Of a DNA stretch of 49,086 nt, positions 35,728-45,040 are shown piece by piece. The stretch comes from Armatimonadia bacterium (GTDB lineage: Bacteria > Armatimonadota > Zipacnadia > Zipacnadales > JABUFB01): NCBI GenBank assembly GCA_039679385.1, contig JBDKVB010000118.1, forward strand, positions 1 through 49,086, given 5' to 3'. Below the pieces are notes generated by a model, which was given only the letters and a program-made list of their open reading frames with translations, had not been told where the DNA came from and made no database searches. The translations under genes and the position numbers were made by a program. Within the stretch, counting starts at the first letter, position 1; each line of letters starts with the position of its first letter.

Positions 35728-38700
35728 CTAGTCCGGCTGCAGGTGCATCAGGGCGTAGTGGGCCGCAGGACCCCAGTTGCCCGCACCATCGACCGCGCGG
35801 ACGTGGAAGTAGTAGCGTCCCCGGACCATTGCCTCTGTGTAGCGGAAGGTGGTCGCCGTTCCCATGGAGGTGGTCGGCGGTTCGGTGGACGGGCTGCGGT
35901 CGACGCAGTAGCTGTACCCCGAGACGCCCGTCGTGTCGGTTGCTCGCCAGCGGAACTGCGCCGGCTGCGTGCCGACCTTGCCGATGACCAGGTTGTCGAA
36001 CCAGGCTCGGGCTCCCACGGGGTTATCCATCTGGTTGCGGTCCGTCAGGTACAACGCAGCGACCTCGAGTGTCCCCTGGGTCTGCCGCTGGCGCAGGAAC
36101 TGGGTCACCTCTACCGTCGCATGCCGCCAGGTGCCGTCGGCGACGGCATTCCGGATCGCGCCCACGGAGCCACTGGGGTTGTCGGTGAAGCAGATCGGAT
36201 ACTCGTTCCCGTTGGTCATGCGCGCGACCAGGTCAAGTTTGACTGACGGGTCGAGACGGTAGTCGAAGCTGATGACCGGGTAGCTCTCCAGCGTGAAGGA
36301 AGTCGTCGTCATGTAGGCTGCCATCGGGCTGCCCTGCTTCTGCTGCGTCAGGCAGACTGAGTGGGTTCCTGCCCCGGACGTGGTGGCGTCGATCTCGACC
36401 TTCGCGCCGTTCTGGCCGAAGGTGCGCCATTCGCCGAGGCCGGTCTCGAAGGTGTCCGTCACGAAGGTCGGATGCGTGGTGCTCTGGAGCTTGGTCACCA
36501 CTGGTCCCTGGCGATCCTGCGACCAGTCCATCGTCCAGGTCAGGCTCGGCGGCTTGACGACCGGGTTGCCCGCGAAGTCCTTGGCCGCCACCAGTTGCAC
36601 CGTTACAGGCTGCTTGTCGGGCAGCACCACCGGGTCGGGTGAGACGTCCTCGCAGTTCCACACCAGGGAGCTCCGGGAAGAGGAGTAGCTGAGCCCGCGG
36701 TTCTCCATCGTGTAGTCCTTGCCGGCAACACGAAGGATGATACTCATCGGGTCCACGCCGGCCGGGCCCTGATCCGCCAGGTTCAGACGCACCATCGAGG
36801 TGGCGGCCTTCGTTCCCTCTTTGGGGTACGCGGCCGACGCTGTCGGGGCCTCGCCGTCCGCTAGCAGCCGCCAGTGACTTGCCTCGCTCCAGTTGCCGGC
36901 ACCGTCACGGGCTTTGGCGTGCAGCCAGCCGTCGACGTCGGCAACTCCCTCGGCAACGCCGCTGACCCCCGTGAGCTTGACCTCCTGCCCGGGGTCGCCG
37001 GTCGGGTTCTTGTCCACGGCCCAGCTCAGGCCGAAGGTCCCGCTTACGTCCAGAGCCTTCCACGCCAGCGGGAGGCCCTGCTGCGCGCTCACCACCGGGA
37101 TGATCTGAAAGTTGTCCAGATGGTAGCTCTGACCCTTGACGTTGGCAGTCCAATTCCAGTCCGCCATGACGAACTGCCGGACGATGTAGGAGGACGCCGA
37201 CGGGTCATCTTTGCGGAGCATGTCGTAGAGATTGAACTCCGCGTGGTGCCACTGGTTGTCGTCTACCACCTGCGGCACCGTTCCGATGTACCCCAGGTTG
37301 TTGTCGGTGTCCTTGAACTTGATGGCCTTCCAGTCGCCGTTCACATAGACCGCGAAGTCGGACCGGAGCCGAGGCGGAACCTTGTAGTCGAAGCTGACGA
37401 TGCGGTACTTGCCGGCATCGAAGGGACGCTTCTGCAGGTACACGCCGAAGCGTCCGCCCGTCAGGCGGTTGTAGACCTTGAGACTCGACTGCCCGGAGGC
37501 TGCCGTGGTGGAGTCTAGAGAGAGGTCGGCGCCCCCGGAGCCGCCGTAGCTCGATATCTCGCCCAGCGAGTGCTCGAAATCCTCATTGCACAGGTAGCCC
37601 TTGGCTCCGACGCTCACGATTGGGGCAGCCGGCGGCGTCTTGTCCTCAGCGAAGGCGACCCGGTAGTTCAGCACCTCCGGGGCCGCCGCCACATTCCCTG
37701 CCCAGTCCTTCAGGGGTCCCACAGACACCGTGACGGCTTCACCATCGCTGACGGGCACAAGGGCCGAGCGAGGATCAACCGTGAGGGTACCGGAGGCCGG
37801 GTCGTAGGCCGCTCCGTCGCCGTCTAGCGGCACCGCCTTGCCCTTGACGGCAACCTTGATCGACGCCGGATTCACACCGCCGGAGTCCCGCAACTCAAGG
37901 GTAAGCGGCGCGTCGCCAAGGACTGCTCCCGGCTTCGGAGTGACCGGCGTCACTTGCGGCGCCGTGTCGTCGACCATCGTCAGGTAGTTCGCCGTAGGGC
38001 TCCAGGTGCCGTCCGCCAGATTCGCCTTGACGTGGGCGTAGTAGATGCCGGGACCCTTGGCGCTCACCGAGAGTGCCCCGTCCGTCGCAGTGACGGTGTC
38101 CGGCGCAGCTCCGAGGGGATCGTCGTCCAGGGCGACGCTGTAGCCCTTGATGCTGGCGCCCTGTCGAGGCGTCGCAGCCAGCTTGATCTCTCGTCCTGCA
38201 GGGCGCAGGAGTGCGAAGTTGTCCAGCATCAGGGTCGTGCCGAGGGTGTTCCCGCCGAAGCCCGCCAGCAGGTAGTCGTCCTCGCACAGGTTCCCGATCC
38301 ACAGGTCACTGGCCCGGACCGTGCTCCCTGCCGGGAGGCGCAAGCGCAGCGCACCTAACAGGTCAAAGGTCGCGTGGTGCCACTGCCCATCGGCCTTCAC
38401 GTCCGAGATCGCGCCCAACTGCACCGCCTGAGGTGTGCCGGCGCGCGGACCGGAGAAAACGATCTCGTAGAGCGCGCCCACACAGGTGAGGTAGAAGTTG
38501 ACCTTGCAGCTACCCTCAGCCGGCAGGCAGTAGTCGAAGCACAGCATGGGGAGTTGATCGACGTCGAAGGACCCGGGGATCGCTGTCGTCGCGAAGGTCC
38601 CGCCGGAGACCGGGTTCGTGATCGTGAGGCAGTGCCCCGTGCCGGAAGCGCCCCTCGCAAGGCCGAGGGCGACCGGTCCCTGTGTGGAAGGCCCCGCAGT

Positions 38701-40065
38701 CGGACCGGGAAGGGCGATCACGCGGACCGCGGCGTTCACCACGACCGGGTCTTGATCGTTGCGCGGCGTCCAGGTGCCGAGGTCGGACTCGAAATCGTTC
38801 TGTACCGACAGGTGGGAGGGTGAGGATACGGTGAAGGGCAGGTCGGCCACCTTGCGCACCGGTGCCCTCAACTGGTCCATCCCCGGAATCGCCTTACGCT
38901 GCGCCTGTTCCTGGTCGTAGTAGACCTTCACCCGCGAGATGATGGTCCCGTTGTCGTAGGTCCACAAGCCGACATGGCCACCAGGCAGCGGGTCAGGATC
39001 GGTGGCTTCGCAAGCCAGCTTCTCATCGACGTAGAGCTGGAGCTTATTGCCCGTCTTGCGCGCGCGGATCGACCACCACCGGCGATGGAACTCATACGTG
39101 GAGGGGAACCCATCCTCGAACACCGGAAGCAGGTGGGCCAGGTCCGTGCTGGTCGCCAGGACCTTCGTGCCCTTCATGATCCGTGTCTCATTGTTCCGGT
39201 TCGCGCCCACCATGAAGGAGTAGCCGCTGGAGGGGTTCGCGCCGTCTCCATCGATGGTGATGTTCAGGTCGTTGGGGTTCTTGTAGGAGTTCGTGCTCCC
39301 GAGCCCCATCTTGAAGGCCATGTAGGCCTCGACCGTCACGTCGCCCTTGAACTCCCGCTTGTTCCACAGAGCCGCGATCCCATCGTCGGCATAGCCGCCC
39401 TGCCACGACCACTGGGGACTGCAGGTCCAGCGGTTCGTGATGGCCCAGAGGCCGCTGAGAGCGGTCCAGTCGCTGGGGGAGTCGCTGAAGGTGTAGTCGT
39501 ACAGGTTGGAGGACAGCAGATCGACCTGGCCCGGGTCGAGGCCAAAGGGGCCCGGGTCAAGCGATACACGACCACCGCCGGACATGGGACGTGCCAGAGC
39601 CAGGTCCACAGGTGCCGGGGTCAAGGCAAGGTCCGCCTTCTGCGCCTGCGCCAGTCCGTCACGGGCTGCCTGATTGCGCCCGTCAGCCTTCAACACCTGG
39701 GCAAACTGCGATCCCGCCTCCTGGCTGCGCCCCAGGGAAAGGTAGGTCATGCCCAGCCAGTAACGGCTATCGAGCGAGGCCGGCTTGTCGGCTAGAATGC
39801 CCTCAAAGGTCGAGGCTGCCTCGGCGGCATGTCCGGCCTGAAGCTGCGAACGCCCCAGCCAGAACCGCGCGGACAGGTTACCGGCGTCCTTCGCAACCAG
39901 GTCTGAGAAGCTGGCCACCGACGCTTCCCAGTCCCCGGCGCGGTACTTGGCCAGGCCCTCTTCCAGGGTCGCTGCCTGAAGGGCACCCGCGGCGCCAACC
40001 AGCAGCAGGACCCCGAGAGTCACCAGCGTAAGGGTCTGCTTCATGATGCGATCGCGTCTCCCCAT
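35728..40065 (-). CDS. Large exported TPR protein with LamG-like domain and three repeated binding modules
   Basis: 1445 aa from the ATG at 40065 (GAGGG four bases upstream); 40110 and 40044 are alternatives. The signal ends near residue 31. Residues 32-142 hold about three TPRs. Residues about 188-390 are a LamG-like sandwich (DWTALSGLWAITNRW). Three copies of a module of about 165-200 residues follow at about 420-623, 825-988 and 1200-1358. Each has DFE-x-L-G at the start, VISFDY-like strands, QWHHAEFNL-like strands and a final LDNF or FDNL strand. Each copy is followed by Ig/FN3-like segments ending in the WRATDTTGVSGYSY and AVDGAGNWGPAAHY motifs. No catalytic residues are evident. It looks like a carbohydrate- or surface-binding matrix protein. 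I do not know a named family for the triple module. It begins 35 bases after the previous stop, in one operon. Confidence 0.82.
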   Translation of the reverse strand: MGRRDRIMKQTLTLVTLGVLLLVGAAGALQAATLEEGLAKYRAGDWEASVASFSDLVAKDAGNLSARFWLGRSQLQAGHAAEAASTFEGILADKPASLDSRYWLGMTYLSLGRSQEAGSQFAQVLKADGRNQAARDGLAQAQKADLALTPAPVDLALARPMSGGGRVSLDPGPFGLDPGQVDLLSSNLYDYTFSDSPSDWTALSGLWAITNRWTCSPQWSWQGGYADDGIAALWNKREFKGDVTVEAYMAFKMGLGSTNSYKNPNDLNITIDGDGANPSSGYSFMVGANRNNETRIMKGTKVLATSTDLAHLLPVFEDGFPSTYEFHRRWWSIRARKTGNKLQLYVDEKLACEATDPDPLPGGHVGLWTYDNGTIISRVKVYYDQEQAQRKAIPGMDQLRAPVRKVADLPFTVSSPSHLSVQNDFESDLGTWTPRNDQDPVVVNAAVRVIALPGPTAGPSTQGPVALGLARGASGTGHCLTITNPVSGGTFATTAIPGSFDVDQLPMLCFDYCLPAEGSCKVNFYLTCVGALYEIVFSGPRAGTPQAVQLGAISDVKADGQWHHATFDLLGALRLRLPAGSTVRASDLWIGNLCEDDYLLAGFGGNTLGTTLMLDNFALLRPAGREIKLAATPRQGASIKGYSVALDDDPLGAAPDTVTATDGALSVSAKGPGIYYAHVKANLADGTWSPTANYLTMVDDTAPQVTPVTPKPGAVLGDAPLTLELRDSGGVNPASIKVAVKGKAVPLDGDGAAYDPASGTLTVDPRSALVPVSDGEAVTVSVGPLKDWAGNVAAAPEVLNYRVAFAEDKTPPAAPIVSVGAKGYLCNEDFEHSLGEISSYGGSGGADLSLDSTTAASGQSSLKVYNRLTGGRFGVYLQKRPFDAGKYRIVSFDYKVPPRLRSDFAVYVNGDWKAIKFKDTDNNLGYIGTVPQVVDDNQWHHAEFNLYDMLRKDDPSASSYIVRQFVMADWNWTANVKGQSYHLDNFQIIPVVSAQQGLPLAWKALDVSGTFGLSWAVDKNPTGDPGQEVKLTGVSGVAEGVADVDGWLHAKARDGAGNWSEASHWRLLADGEAPTASAAYPKEGTKAATSMVRLNLADQGPAGVDPMSIILRVAGKDYTMENRGLSYSSSRSSLVWNCEDVSPDPVVLPDKQPVTVQLVAAKDFAGNPVVKPPSLTWTMDWSQDRQGPVVTKLQSTTHPTFVTDTFETGLGEWRTFGQNGAKVEIDATTSGAGTHSVCLTQQKQGSPMAAYMTTTSFTLESYPVISFDYRLDPSVKLDLVARMTNGNEYPICFTDNPSGSVGAIRNAVADGTWRHATVEVTQFLRQRQTQGTLEVAALYLTDRNQMDNPVGARAWFDNLVIGKVGTQPAQFRWRATDTTGVSGYSYCVDRSPSTEPPTTSMGTATTFRYTEAMVRGRYYFHVRAVDGAGNWGPAAHYALMHLQPD

Positions 40066-40100
40066 GCTACCCTCACCGGTTACCGGGAGGATCCTTAGGC

Positions 40101-42110
40101 TTACGGCCACACGACGTTGATCGCGACCTTGTCCTGCGCCATCACCAGCACGCGACTGCCTCGCCGCCCGAAAGAGAAGCGGCAGGTGTCGCCCGCAGCT
40201 TCCACCTCGGCCTTCCCCAGTTCCTTGCCGTCGGCGGTCAGCGAGAGCAGGAGCTTATGCGACCCCTTCGTGCCACTGATCGCGAGCTGTGCGCCGGTCT
40301 TGGGGTCACCCTTCTCCGCCTCGAGGGACACCTTCATGGTCCCCTCGACCTGGCCGATCCTGGGAAGCTCTAAGCTGACCTCCAGCGGGCCGTACCAGTC
40401 CCCCTTGGTCCACCACACCTTCGGCGTGTCGCTGTCAGCAGGCTTCACCCAGGCATGGCGCGTGCTCGACCACTCCGCCATTTCGTAGTGCTCTTCCGTG
40501 TCGGTGTACTCCTTGGTTACGCGAGCCATCGAGCGCGGGGGAAGTGCGTCCACTCGTGCAAGGCCGAAGGAAGTCGACTTGTCGCCCTCGGCGTACAGGC
40601 CAACAGCGCCCTTCAGCGGCCCCTGCACCACCGCATCCACCAGTCTGCGTCCGTTGAGGGCGCAGGCCAGGTAGTCGCGCTCCACTGCCACGGTCGCGGT
40701 CACTGAGGCGGGGACGTCCGCCGGCAGCACGCTCTCACTGATGACCTGCTCCGTGGCTCCGAGCGCGACGATCTGGGCCTTCCCGGCGTAGGGAACCTTC
40801 GCACCCTTCGGCGCCCAGCGGAAGACGTAGCCGCTGTCTGGGCCGCCACAGCAGACAGCCAGACCTCGACCGCCCTGGCGGCCGTCAACGGTTGCGGTGA
40901 ACCCGTAGGAAGACCATTCGGGACTCCCCGCGACTAGTAGCGAGGGTGCAGTGCTTGTGGGCTTGGCGGTGCCGTCTGCCACCTGCCAGGTCCCTCGTTC
41001 CGGACGCCACTTGCCCGGCGCGGGCTGCTCGAAGTCCTCCACCATGTCCTGCCAGCCCACGACGCGCATGTCGTCAAACCAGGCCCCGCTCTTGCCTTCC
41101 ACATACATGCCGATCTTGCCCTGCCCGAAGGCGGCGCTTGTGGCCTGGAGCCAGACTTCTCCGTCGACCAGGCACACAAAGCGGTCGTCGCAGGCACGCA
41201 CCTGGAGCTTGTACCACTGGTAGGGGAGATACCCGCCGAGCTTCTCAGCGAGGAGCTTGCGCTGCCCCTTCACGACAGAGAAGAGCTGCAGTCGAGGGGC
41301 CTGTGCGCTGCTGGAGTACCGGCTCTCCCAGCGCAGGAGCATGTAGTTGTCCTTGTCCTGCACGTAGAAGGCCAGACCCACAGCCGGAGTGTCTTCGCGA
41401 GCCCGAAGGGAGACCGCGTAATCGGCGTTCCGCCAGAACCACGAGCCCATCGCGCACAGGGCACTGGTTTCGCTGCTGCCGAAGTAGCTGAAGGCATTGG
41501 CGGAGAGTTCCGCCCGCATCTGTCCTGCCTGGCGGTCCTCGCGCAGGGAGATCAACTGCCACCTGCCGGAGAGCTGCTCCCACTCGTCCTTGGCGCCCTC
41601 TTCACGCTCAAAGGTGTCGACGGCGTCGATCTCACCGACGTCCTGGAGCCAGGCATCGTCGATCTTGGCGCCGCCCAAAGCCTCATGGCCGACTACGCCG
41701 CCATGTAGCTCGGTGTCGTAGGCCTCCAGGACCACAGTCCCGTCCCACACGAAGGCGATGCCCCAGGAGTCACGGTGCAGGGCGAAGTCGACCTTCTGGT
41801 CCTTGGCCATCGCCGGCAGCTCGACAGGCCGGCCCAGTGCCACCGACTTCTGACCGTCGACCTTGCTGAGTGAGAGAGAGCGACCTCTGAGCTCGAGCAG
41901 GTAGTACCGCGAAGGGTTGTCCTGCTTCTCGGCCCCAAAGAGGATCCTGACCTGGGCCGAGGCCGGATCGGAGATCGCGACAACGCCACCCAGGGCAAAA
42001 GCAGGACCGACTTCTTCCTCCATCATCTGCCATGCCCCGGCCTGGAGAGCAGCGCCCACCACGAGCGCCAGGACGAGGGTGATCCGCGCCAGGCAAGGCC
42101 GCTTCGACAC
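40101..42110 (-). CDS. Exported protein with three LamG-like/3-keto-glycoside-hydrolase-like sandwiches
   Basis: 669 aa from a GTG start. The signal ends at LQAGA. Three similar concanavalin-type sandwich segments follow. The second (about 165-350: FEREEGAKDEWEQLSGRWQL, then YQWYKLQVRACDDRFVCLVDGEVW, then FDDMRVV) and the third (about 355-520: FEQPAPGKWRPERGTWQV, then GAVGLYAEGDKSTSFGLARV) are closest to each other. The pattern resembles DUF1080/LamG domains. The LSGRW strand also matches the LamG-like part of the next gene (LSGLW), so the two operon members are related by domain. A C-terminal sandwich of about 130 residues closes the protein. No enzyme residues are evident. It may bind surface glycans. 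Confidence 0.78.
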   Translation of the reverse strand: MSKRPCLARITLVLALVVGAALQAGAWQMMEEEVGPAFALGGVVAISDPASAQVRILFGAEKQDNPSRYYLLELRGRSLSLSKVDGQKSVALGRPVELPAMAKDQKVDFALHRDSWGIAFVWDGTVVLEAYDTELHGGVVGHEALGGAKIDDAWLQDVGEIDAVDTFEREEGAKDEWEQLSGRWQLISLREDRQAGQMRAELSANAFSYFGSSETSALCAMGSWFWRNADYAVSLRAREDTPAVGLAFYVQDKDNYMLLRWESRYSSSAQAPRLQLFSVVKGQRKLLAEKLGGYLPYQWYKLQVRACDDRFVCLVDGEVWLQATSAAFGQGKIGMYVEGKSGAWFDDMRVVGWQDMVEDFEQPAPGKWRPERGTWQVADGTAKPTSTAPSLLVAGSPEWSSYGFTATVDGRQGGRGLAVCCGGPDSGYVFRWAPKGAKVPYAGKAQIVALGATEQVISESVLPADVPASVTATVAVERDYLACALNGRRLVDAVVQGPLKGAVGLYAEGDKSTSFGLARVDALPPRSMARVTKEYTDTEEHYEMAEWSSTRHAWVKPADSDTPKVWWTKGDWYGPLEVSLELPRIGQVEGTMKVSLEAEKGDPKTGAQLAISGTKGSHKLLLSLTADGKELGKAEVEAAGDTCRFSFGRRGSRVLVMAQDKVAINVVWP

Positions 42111-42138
42111 GCTCTCACGTCCTATCCCTTATGAAATG

Positions 42139-42170
42139 CCCCTCACGCCGAGGGCCAGGTGGGTGAGGGG
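42139..42170 (-). terminator. 8-bp hairpin between the CBM-like gene and the LamG-like gene
   Basis: CCCCTCAC (42139-42146) pairs perfectly with GTGAGGGG (42163-42170), with a 16-base loop. On the minus strand it lies 88 bases after the CBM-like stop (42259) and 28 bases before the GTG start at 42110. It may be an operon-internal attenuator or mRNA-processing hairpin rather than a full stop. The rest of 42111-42258 holds nothing else I can name. Confidence 0.4.
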
Positions 42171-42258
42171 AATTGGCCGGAACCCGGGGCCTCGCGACGA
42201 CACCTTCCTATCGCCAGACCCCAGGGCTCCCTCGTGACCTTATCCACAGGTGCTGTGT

Positions 42259-42804
42259 CTAGCGTACCAGGTACTGCGGCGTCTCAGTTTCGATGCGCGA
42301 CGGCTGCCACCGACTCTTCGGTGTGGTTGTCAGGATGAACTGGTCCAGCTCAGACCCGTCCTCACGGTACTGGACGCGAATCTGGTGGGTCCCCTTGCTC
42401 AGCGTAAGGGTGGGCCCTGCGACCCAGTGCCACTTCCGGAACAACTGGTCGGTGATGTACGGGGTTGAGCTCGTTACGCTGGTCTTGTCGGCCATCGCGA
42501 AGAACGAGTTGCCGCAGGCGTCCCACCACCAGCAGCGTCCCCAGAACTGGTAGGTCCCAGGTGCGGGAACGCTGATCTTGAAGGTCGCGTGGCCGTCGTC
42601 TGCCGGGCCGGTCTCGGTGGTAGCATGCGGACGGCGAACTGCGACGCCGATGCACTTGCCACCCGAAGCCGCGGGGTCGGACATGACCTTCATGGACTTG
42701 GTGGTCCCCAGGCAGTGCTCGCCTTCAACCACGATCTTGGCGGCCATGGCGGCCGTGCAGCTGAAGACGAACACAAAGGCAATTGCTGCGACAAGGTACC
42801 TCAC
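42259..42804 (-). CDS. Exported CBM6/35-like carbohydrate-binding protein
   Basis: 181 aa from a GTG start with GAGGTGA six bases upstream. The signal ends at TAAMA. One beta-sandwich fills the rest: IVVEGEHC at the start, YQFWGRCWWWDACGNSFF with a cluster of aromatic residues, FRKWHWVAGPTLTLSKGTHQIRVQYREDGSELDQFIL at the end. This is the CBM6/CBM35 pattern with a Glu near the N-terminus and an Asp before the last strand for calcium. It has no catalytic partner in the same chain. As a single secreted module it may anchor the surface proteins or bind the glycan made by the flanking genes. Confidence 0.76.
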   Translation of the reverse strand: MRYLVAAIAFVFVFSCTAAMAAKIVVEGEHCLGTTKSMKVMSDPAASGGKCIGVAVRRPHATTETGPADDGHATFKISVPAPGTYQFWGRCWWWDACGNSFFAMADKTSVTSSTPYITDQLFRKWHWVAGPTLTLSKGTHQIRVQYREDGSELDQFILTTTPKSRWQPSRIETETPQYLVR

Positions 42805-42835
42805 GATGGGTCACCTCACTGCGAGTTTGTTTCGG

Positions 42836-44212
42836 CTATGCCGAAGAATCGGATGCCGTGCCACGCCTGCGCTCTACGGAGAGCCTCTCCCGCAGGAGCA
42901 CGGTCACCATTGCGAAGAGGAAGGCCCAGACTAGGCTCACTCCTCTGACGAGCAAACTGGTGAAAAGGTTTGCCAGGGTCAGCCCCAGAACTGCTCCGGG
43001 TAGACCGGCCGCCAATCCTCGTTCGACTGTTGACCCTGCCTTCAGCCACAGCACCCGTGACTGCCGCCAGAACCGCGTCAGGAACCCGACCAGGCATATC
43101 AGGGCCGCGAATCCCGTCGAAGCCCCCACCACCAGGTACAGATTGTTGGTATCCGGTTCGCTCTTCTTGACGTTCGGCAGCGGGCCGTAGTACTGGGCTT
43201 CCCCGATGCGTCGCTGATAGCTGCCCGCACCCACGCCCAGCGGGAAGTTCTCTGTGAGCATCTGCAGCGCGGGTTGCCACTCCAGCCACCGCTTCTTGAC
43301 GATCAGCGAGTCCTGCACGGGAGCCTGGGCGCCAGCTTCTAGCTTGTACAGCTCCCCGCGCTCGAAGGGGTCGAGGAACTCGGCAACGTTCGTCGCGCGG
43401 TTCATGGGTAGCCCGAGGTTCACCGCCACGGCGAACACTACCAGCGCCGGGGCCAAGTACGTCCGCACTCGCCCACCACGCACGTAGGCAATCCAGGCCA
43501 GAACCGCCGTCAGTATCCACACCTGCGGCGGGCCGACCATCGTCACCAGGGCCACTGCCACCAGGCCCAGTACCCACCACCGCTGCACCTTGTTCCGCTC
43601 GTGCAGGGCGACCCCAAACAGGAGCGGCAGCGTCATTACCAGAAACGCGCTGTAAACGTTGCGGTTCCCGAAACTTGACTTCACATCGAAGGGCTTCTCC
43701 GCCAGCAGCGCGTAGTCGGCTAGACCCCACAGGACCACCACCGTAACCGCTCCCAGGAGCACCGCCGCAGCGCGTCGCATCTTGGCCGTGCTGTTGAGCA
43801 CGTCCACGAAGAGCATGTACCCCGCGAAAAAGTACAGGCCCAACTGCGCGACCTCGACCACACCTGCCTTGATGCCGCCCAGCGACAGGTTCCCGTCCGC
43901 GTCGACCATCGACTTCGACATGGACAGCAGGCCCAGGACGAGCCATGCCCAGACCACGAAGGGCGGCCAGGTGAGGCTGCGCCAGCGACCCTCGCGAGTC
44001 ACCTTCCACACCCAGGCCACCGTCAGCAGCGCACACAGAACGTCGGCAGCAGCGATGAAGGGACCATAGCGCGGGTGCCCTACGTACCCCAACTGCGAGC
44101 ACGACAGGACCAGCAGTGCGAACAGTGCCACCTCAAAGCGCCGAGGCGGGGGAAGCTCGGACTGGTTGCCGGGCTGTTGGCTCATGGATTGGTCACTTCC
44201 GGTAGTCGCCAT
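42836..44212 (-). CDS. O-antigen ligase/Wzy-like membrane protein
   Basis: About 458 aa. The ATG at 44212 was chosen; 44185 has GGAAG at a better distance, and a longer frame reaches 44284. There are about 11 TM helices and one large outer loop (about 250-360) with EWQPALQMLTENFPLGVGAGSYQ, the Wzy_C/O-antigen-ligase signature region, and NNLYLVVGASTGFAALI after it. Such proteins join or polymerise lipid-linked glycans on the outer face of the membrane. Together with the DegT and GT39-like genes it points to a surface-glycan locus. The six-TM gene lies 81 bases upstream. Confidence 0.82.
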   Translation of the reverse strand: MATTGSDQSMSQQPGNQSELPPPRRFEVALFALLVLSCSQLGYVGHPRYGPFIAAADVLCALLTVAWVWKVTREGRWRSLTWPPFVVWAWLVLGLLSMSKSMVDADGNLSLGGIKAGVVEVAQLGLYFFAGYMLFVDVLNSTAKMRRAAAVLLGAVTVVVLWGLADYALLAEKPFDVKSSFGNRNVYSAFLVMTLPLLFGVALHERNKVQRWWVLGLVAVALVTMVGPPQVWILTAVLAWIAYVRGGRVRTYLAPALVVFAVAVNLGLPMNRATNVAEFLDPFERGELYKLEAGAQAPVQDSLIVKKRWLEWQPALQMLTENFPLGVGAGSYQRRIGEAQYYGPLPNVKKSEPDTNNLYLVVGASTGFAALICLVGFLTRFWRQSRVLWLKAGSTVERGLAAGLPGAVLGLTLANLFTSLLVRGVSLVWAFLFAMVTVLLRERLSVERRRGTASDSSA

Positions 44213-44293
44213 TCTCACCTGTCCCTGGAACTCCTGATGCCCGCCGGAACCCTCGCGACCTGCCACCACCCAGACTCGATGCAAGCCTCCCGC

Positions 44294-44998
44294 TCACTGC
44301 ATCGGAAAGGCCATGTTCCGCGCGCACGCCAGGATCAGCGTGAGCGCCAGGTACACATGTGGTGCGCGGCCAATCCCCGGCCGGCCACCGATCCCCAGCA
44401 GGATGACCGCCAGCGCGCCGCCCTGCACTGTGACCAGAATCGGCCGCAGGGCCTCGCTCAACGCCAGGTCGTGGGTTCCGTGCAGCAGGAAGTACAGGCC
44501 AACCGCCAGCAGACAGATCAGCCCTGTCGTCAGGCCGACCGCGGGACGCAGGGGAACGCCTTCTCTGGGCTCCTCGCCGCCAAAGCCACGATAGGCCAGC
44601 CAGGAGACCAAAGCGATCACGATGCCGACGAGACCGATGCTGGGATAGGTCGAGGCGAAGTCGGCCGGCAACTCCTCCCCAAGCCGCGGGATGGAGGCCA
44701 ACTGAGGGTCGTAGCACAGACTCAGGCACAGCAGCCCCGTCAGCATGAGAGTGAACCGAAGCCAGGTGCGCTTCACATTCCGCACACCGCAGCAGAACGC
44801 TCCCACTAGAAGCGTGGCAGCCACGAGCAGCATGACTCCCCACTGCGGCAGGCTCACCACAGCACGCTGCCAGCCCGTGTACACCGCCGAGACGCACATG
44901 ATCAGCAGCCCCAGGTGGATGCCCCCTGCGGCTACTCGTGCCTGTGATCGTCCCGGCGGCGAGACATGCAGCTCCGCCGTCCGGGTGTCCTGGGCCAT
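44294..44998 (-). CDS. Six-TM membrane protein of unknown function
   Basis: 234 aa. GGAGG lies seven bases before the ATG. About six hydrophobic helices are visible, with short polar loops and one longer loop (about residues 100-120, YDPQLASIPRLGEELP). I do not recognise the family. It lies between lipB (42 bases upstream) and the O-antigen-ligase-like gene, so it may assist glycan export or polymerisation. No catalytic motif is seen. Confidence 0.62.
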   Translation of the reverse strand: MAQDTRTAELHVSPPGRSQARVAAGGIHLGLLIMCVSAVYTGWQRAVVSLPQWGVMLLVAATLLVGAFCCGVRNVKRTWLRFTLMLTGLLCLSLCYDPQLASIPRLGEELPADFASTYPSIGLVGIVIALVSWLAYRGFGGEEPREGVPLRPAVGLTTGLICLLAVGLYFLLHGTHDLALSEALRPILVTVQGGALAVILLGIGGRPGIGRAPHVYLALTLILACARNMAFPMQ

Positions 44999-45040
44999 TG
45001 CTCACCCTCCCTGAAGGGAAAGACTCTCGACAACCTGATC

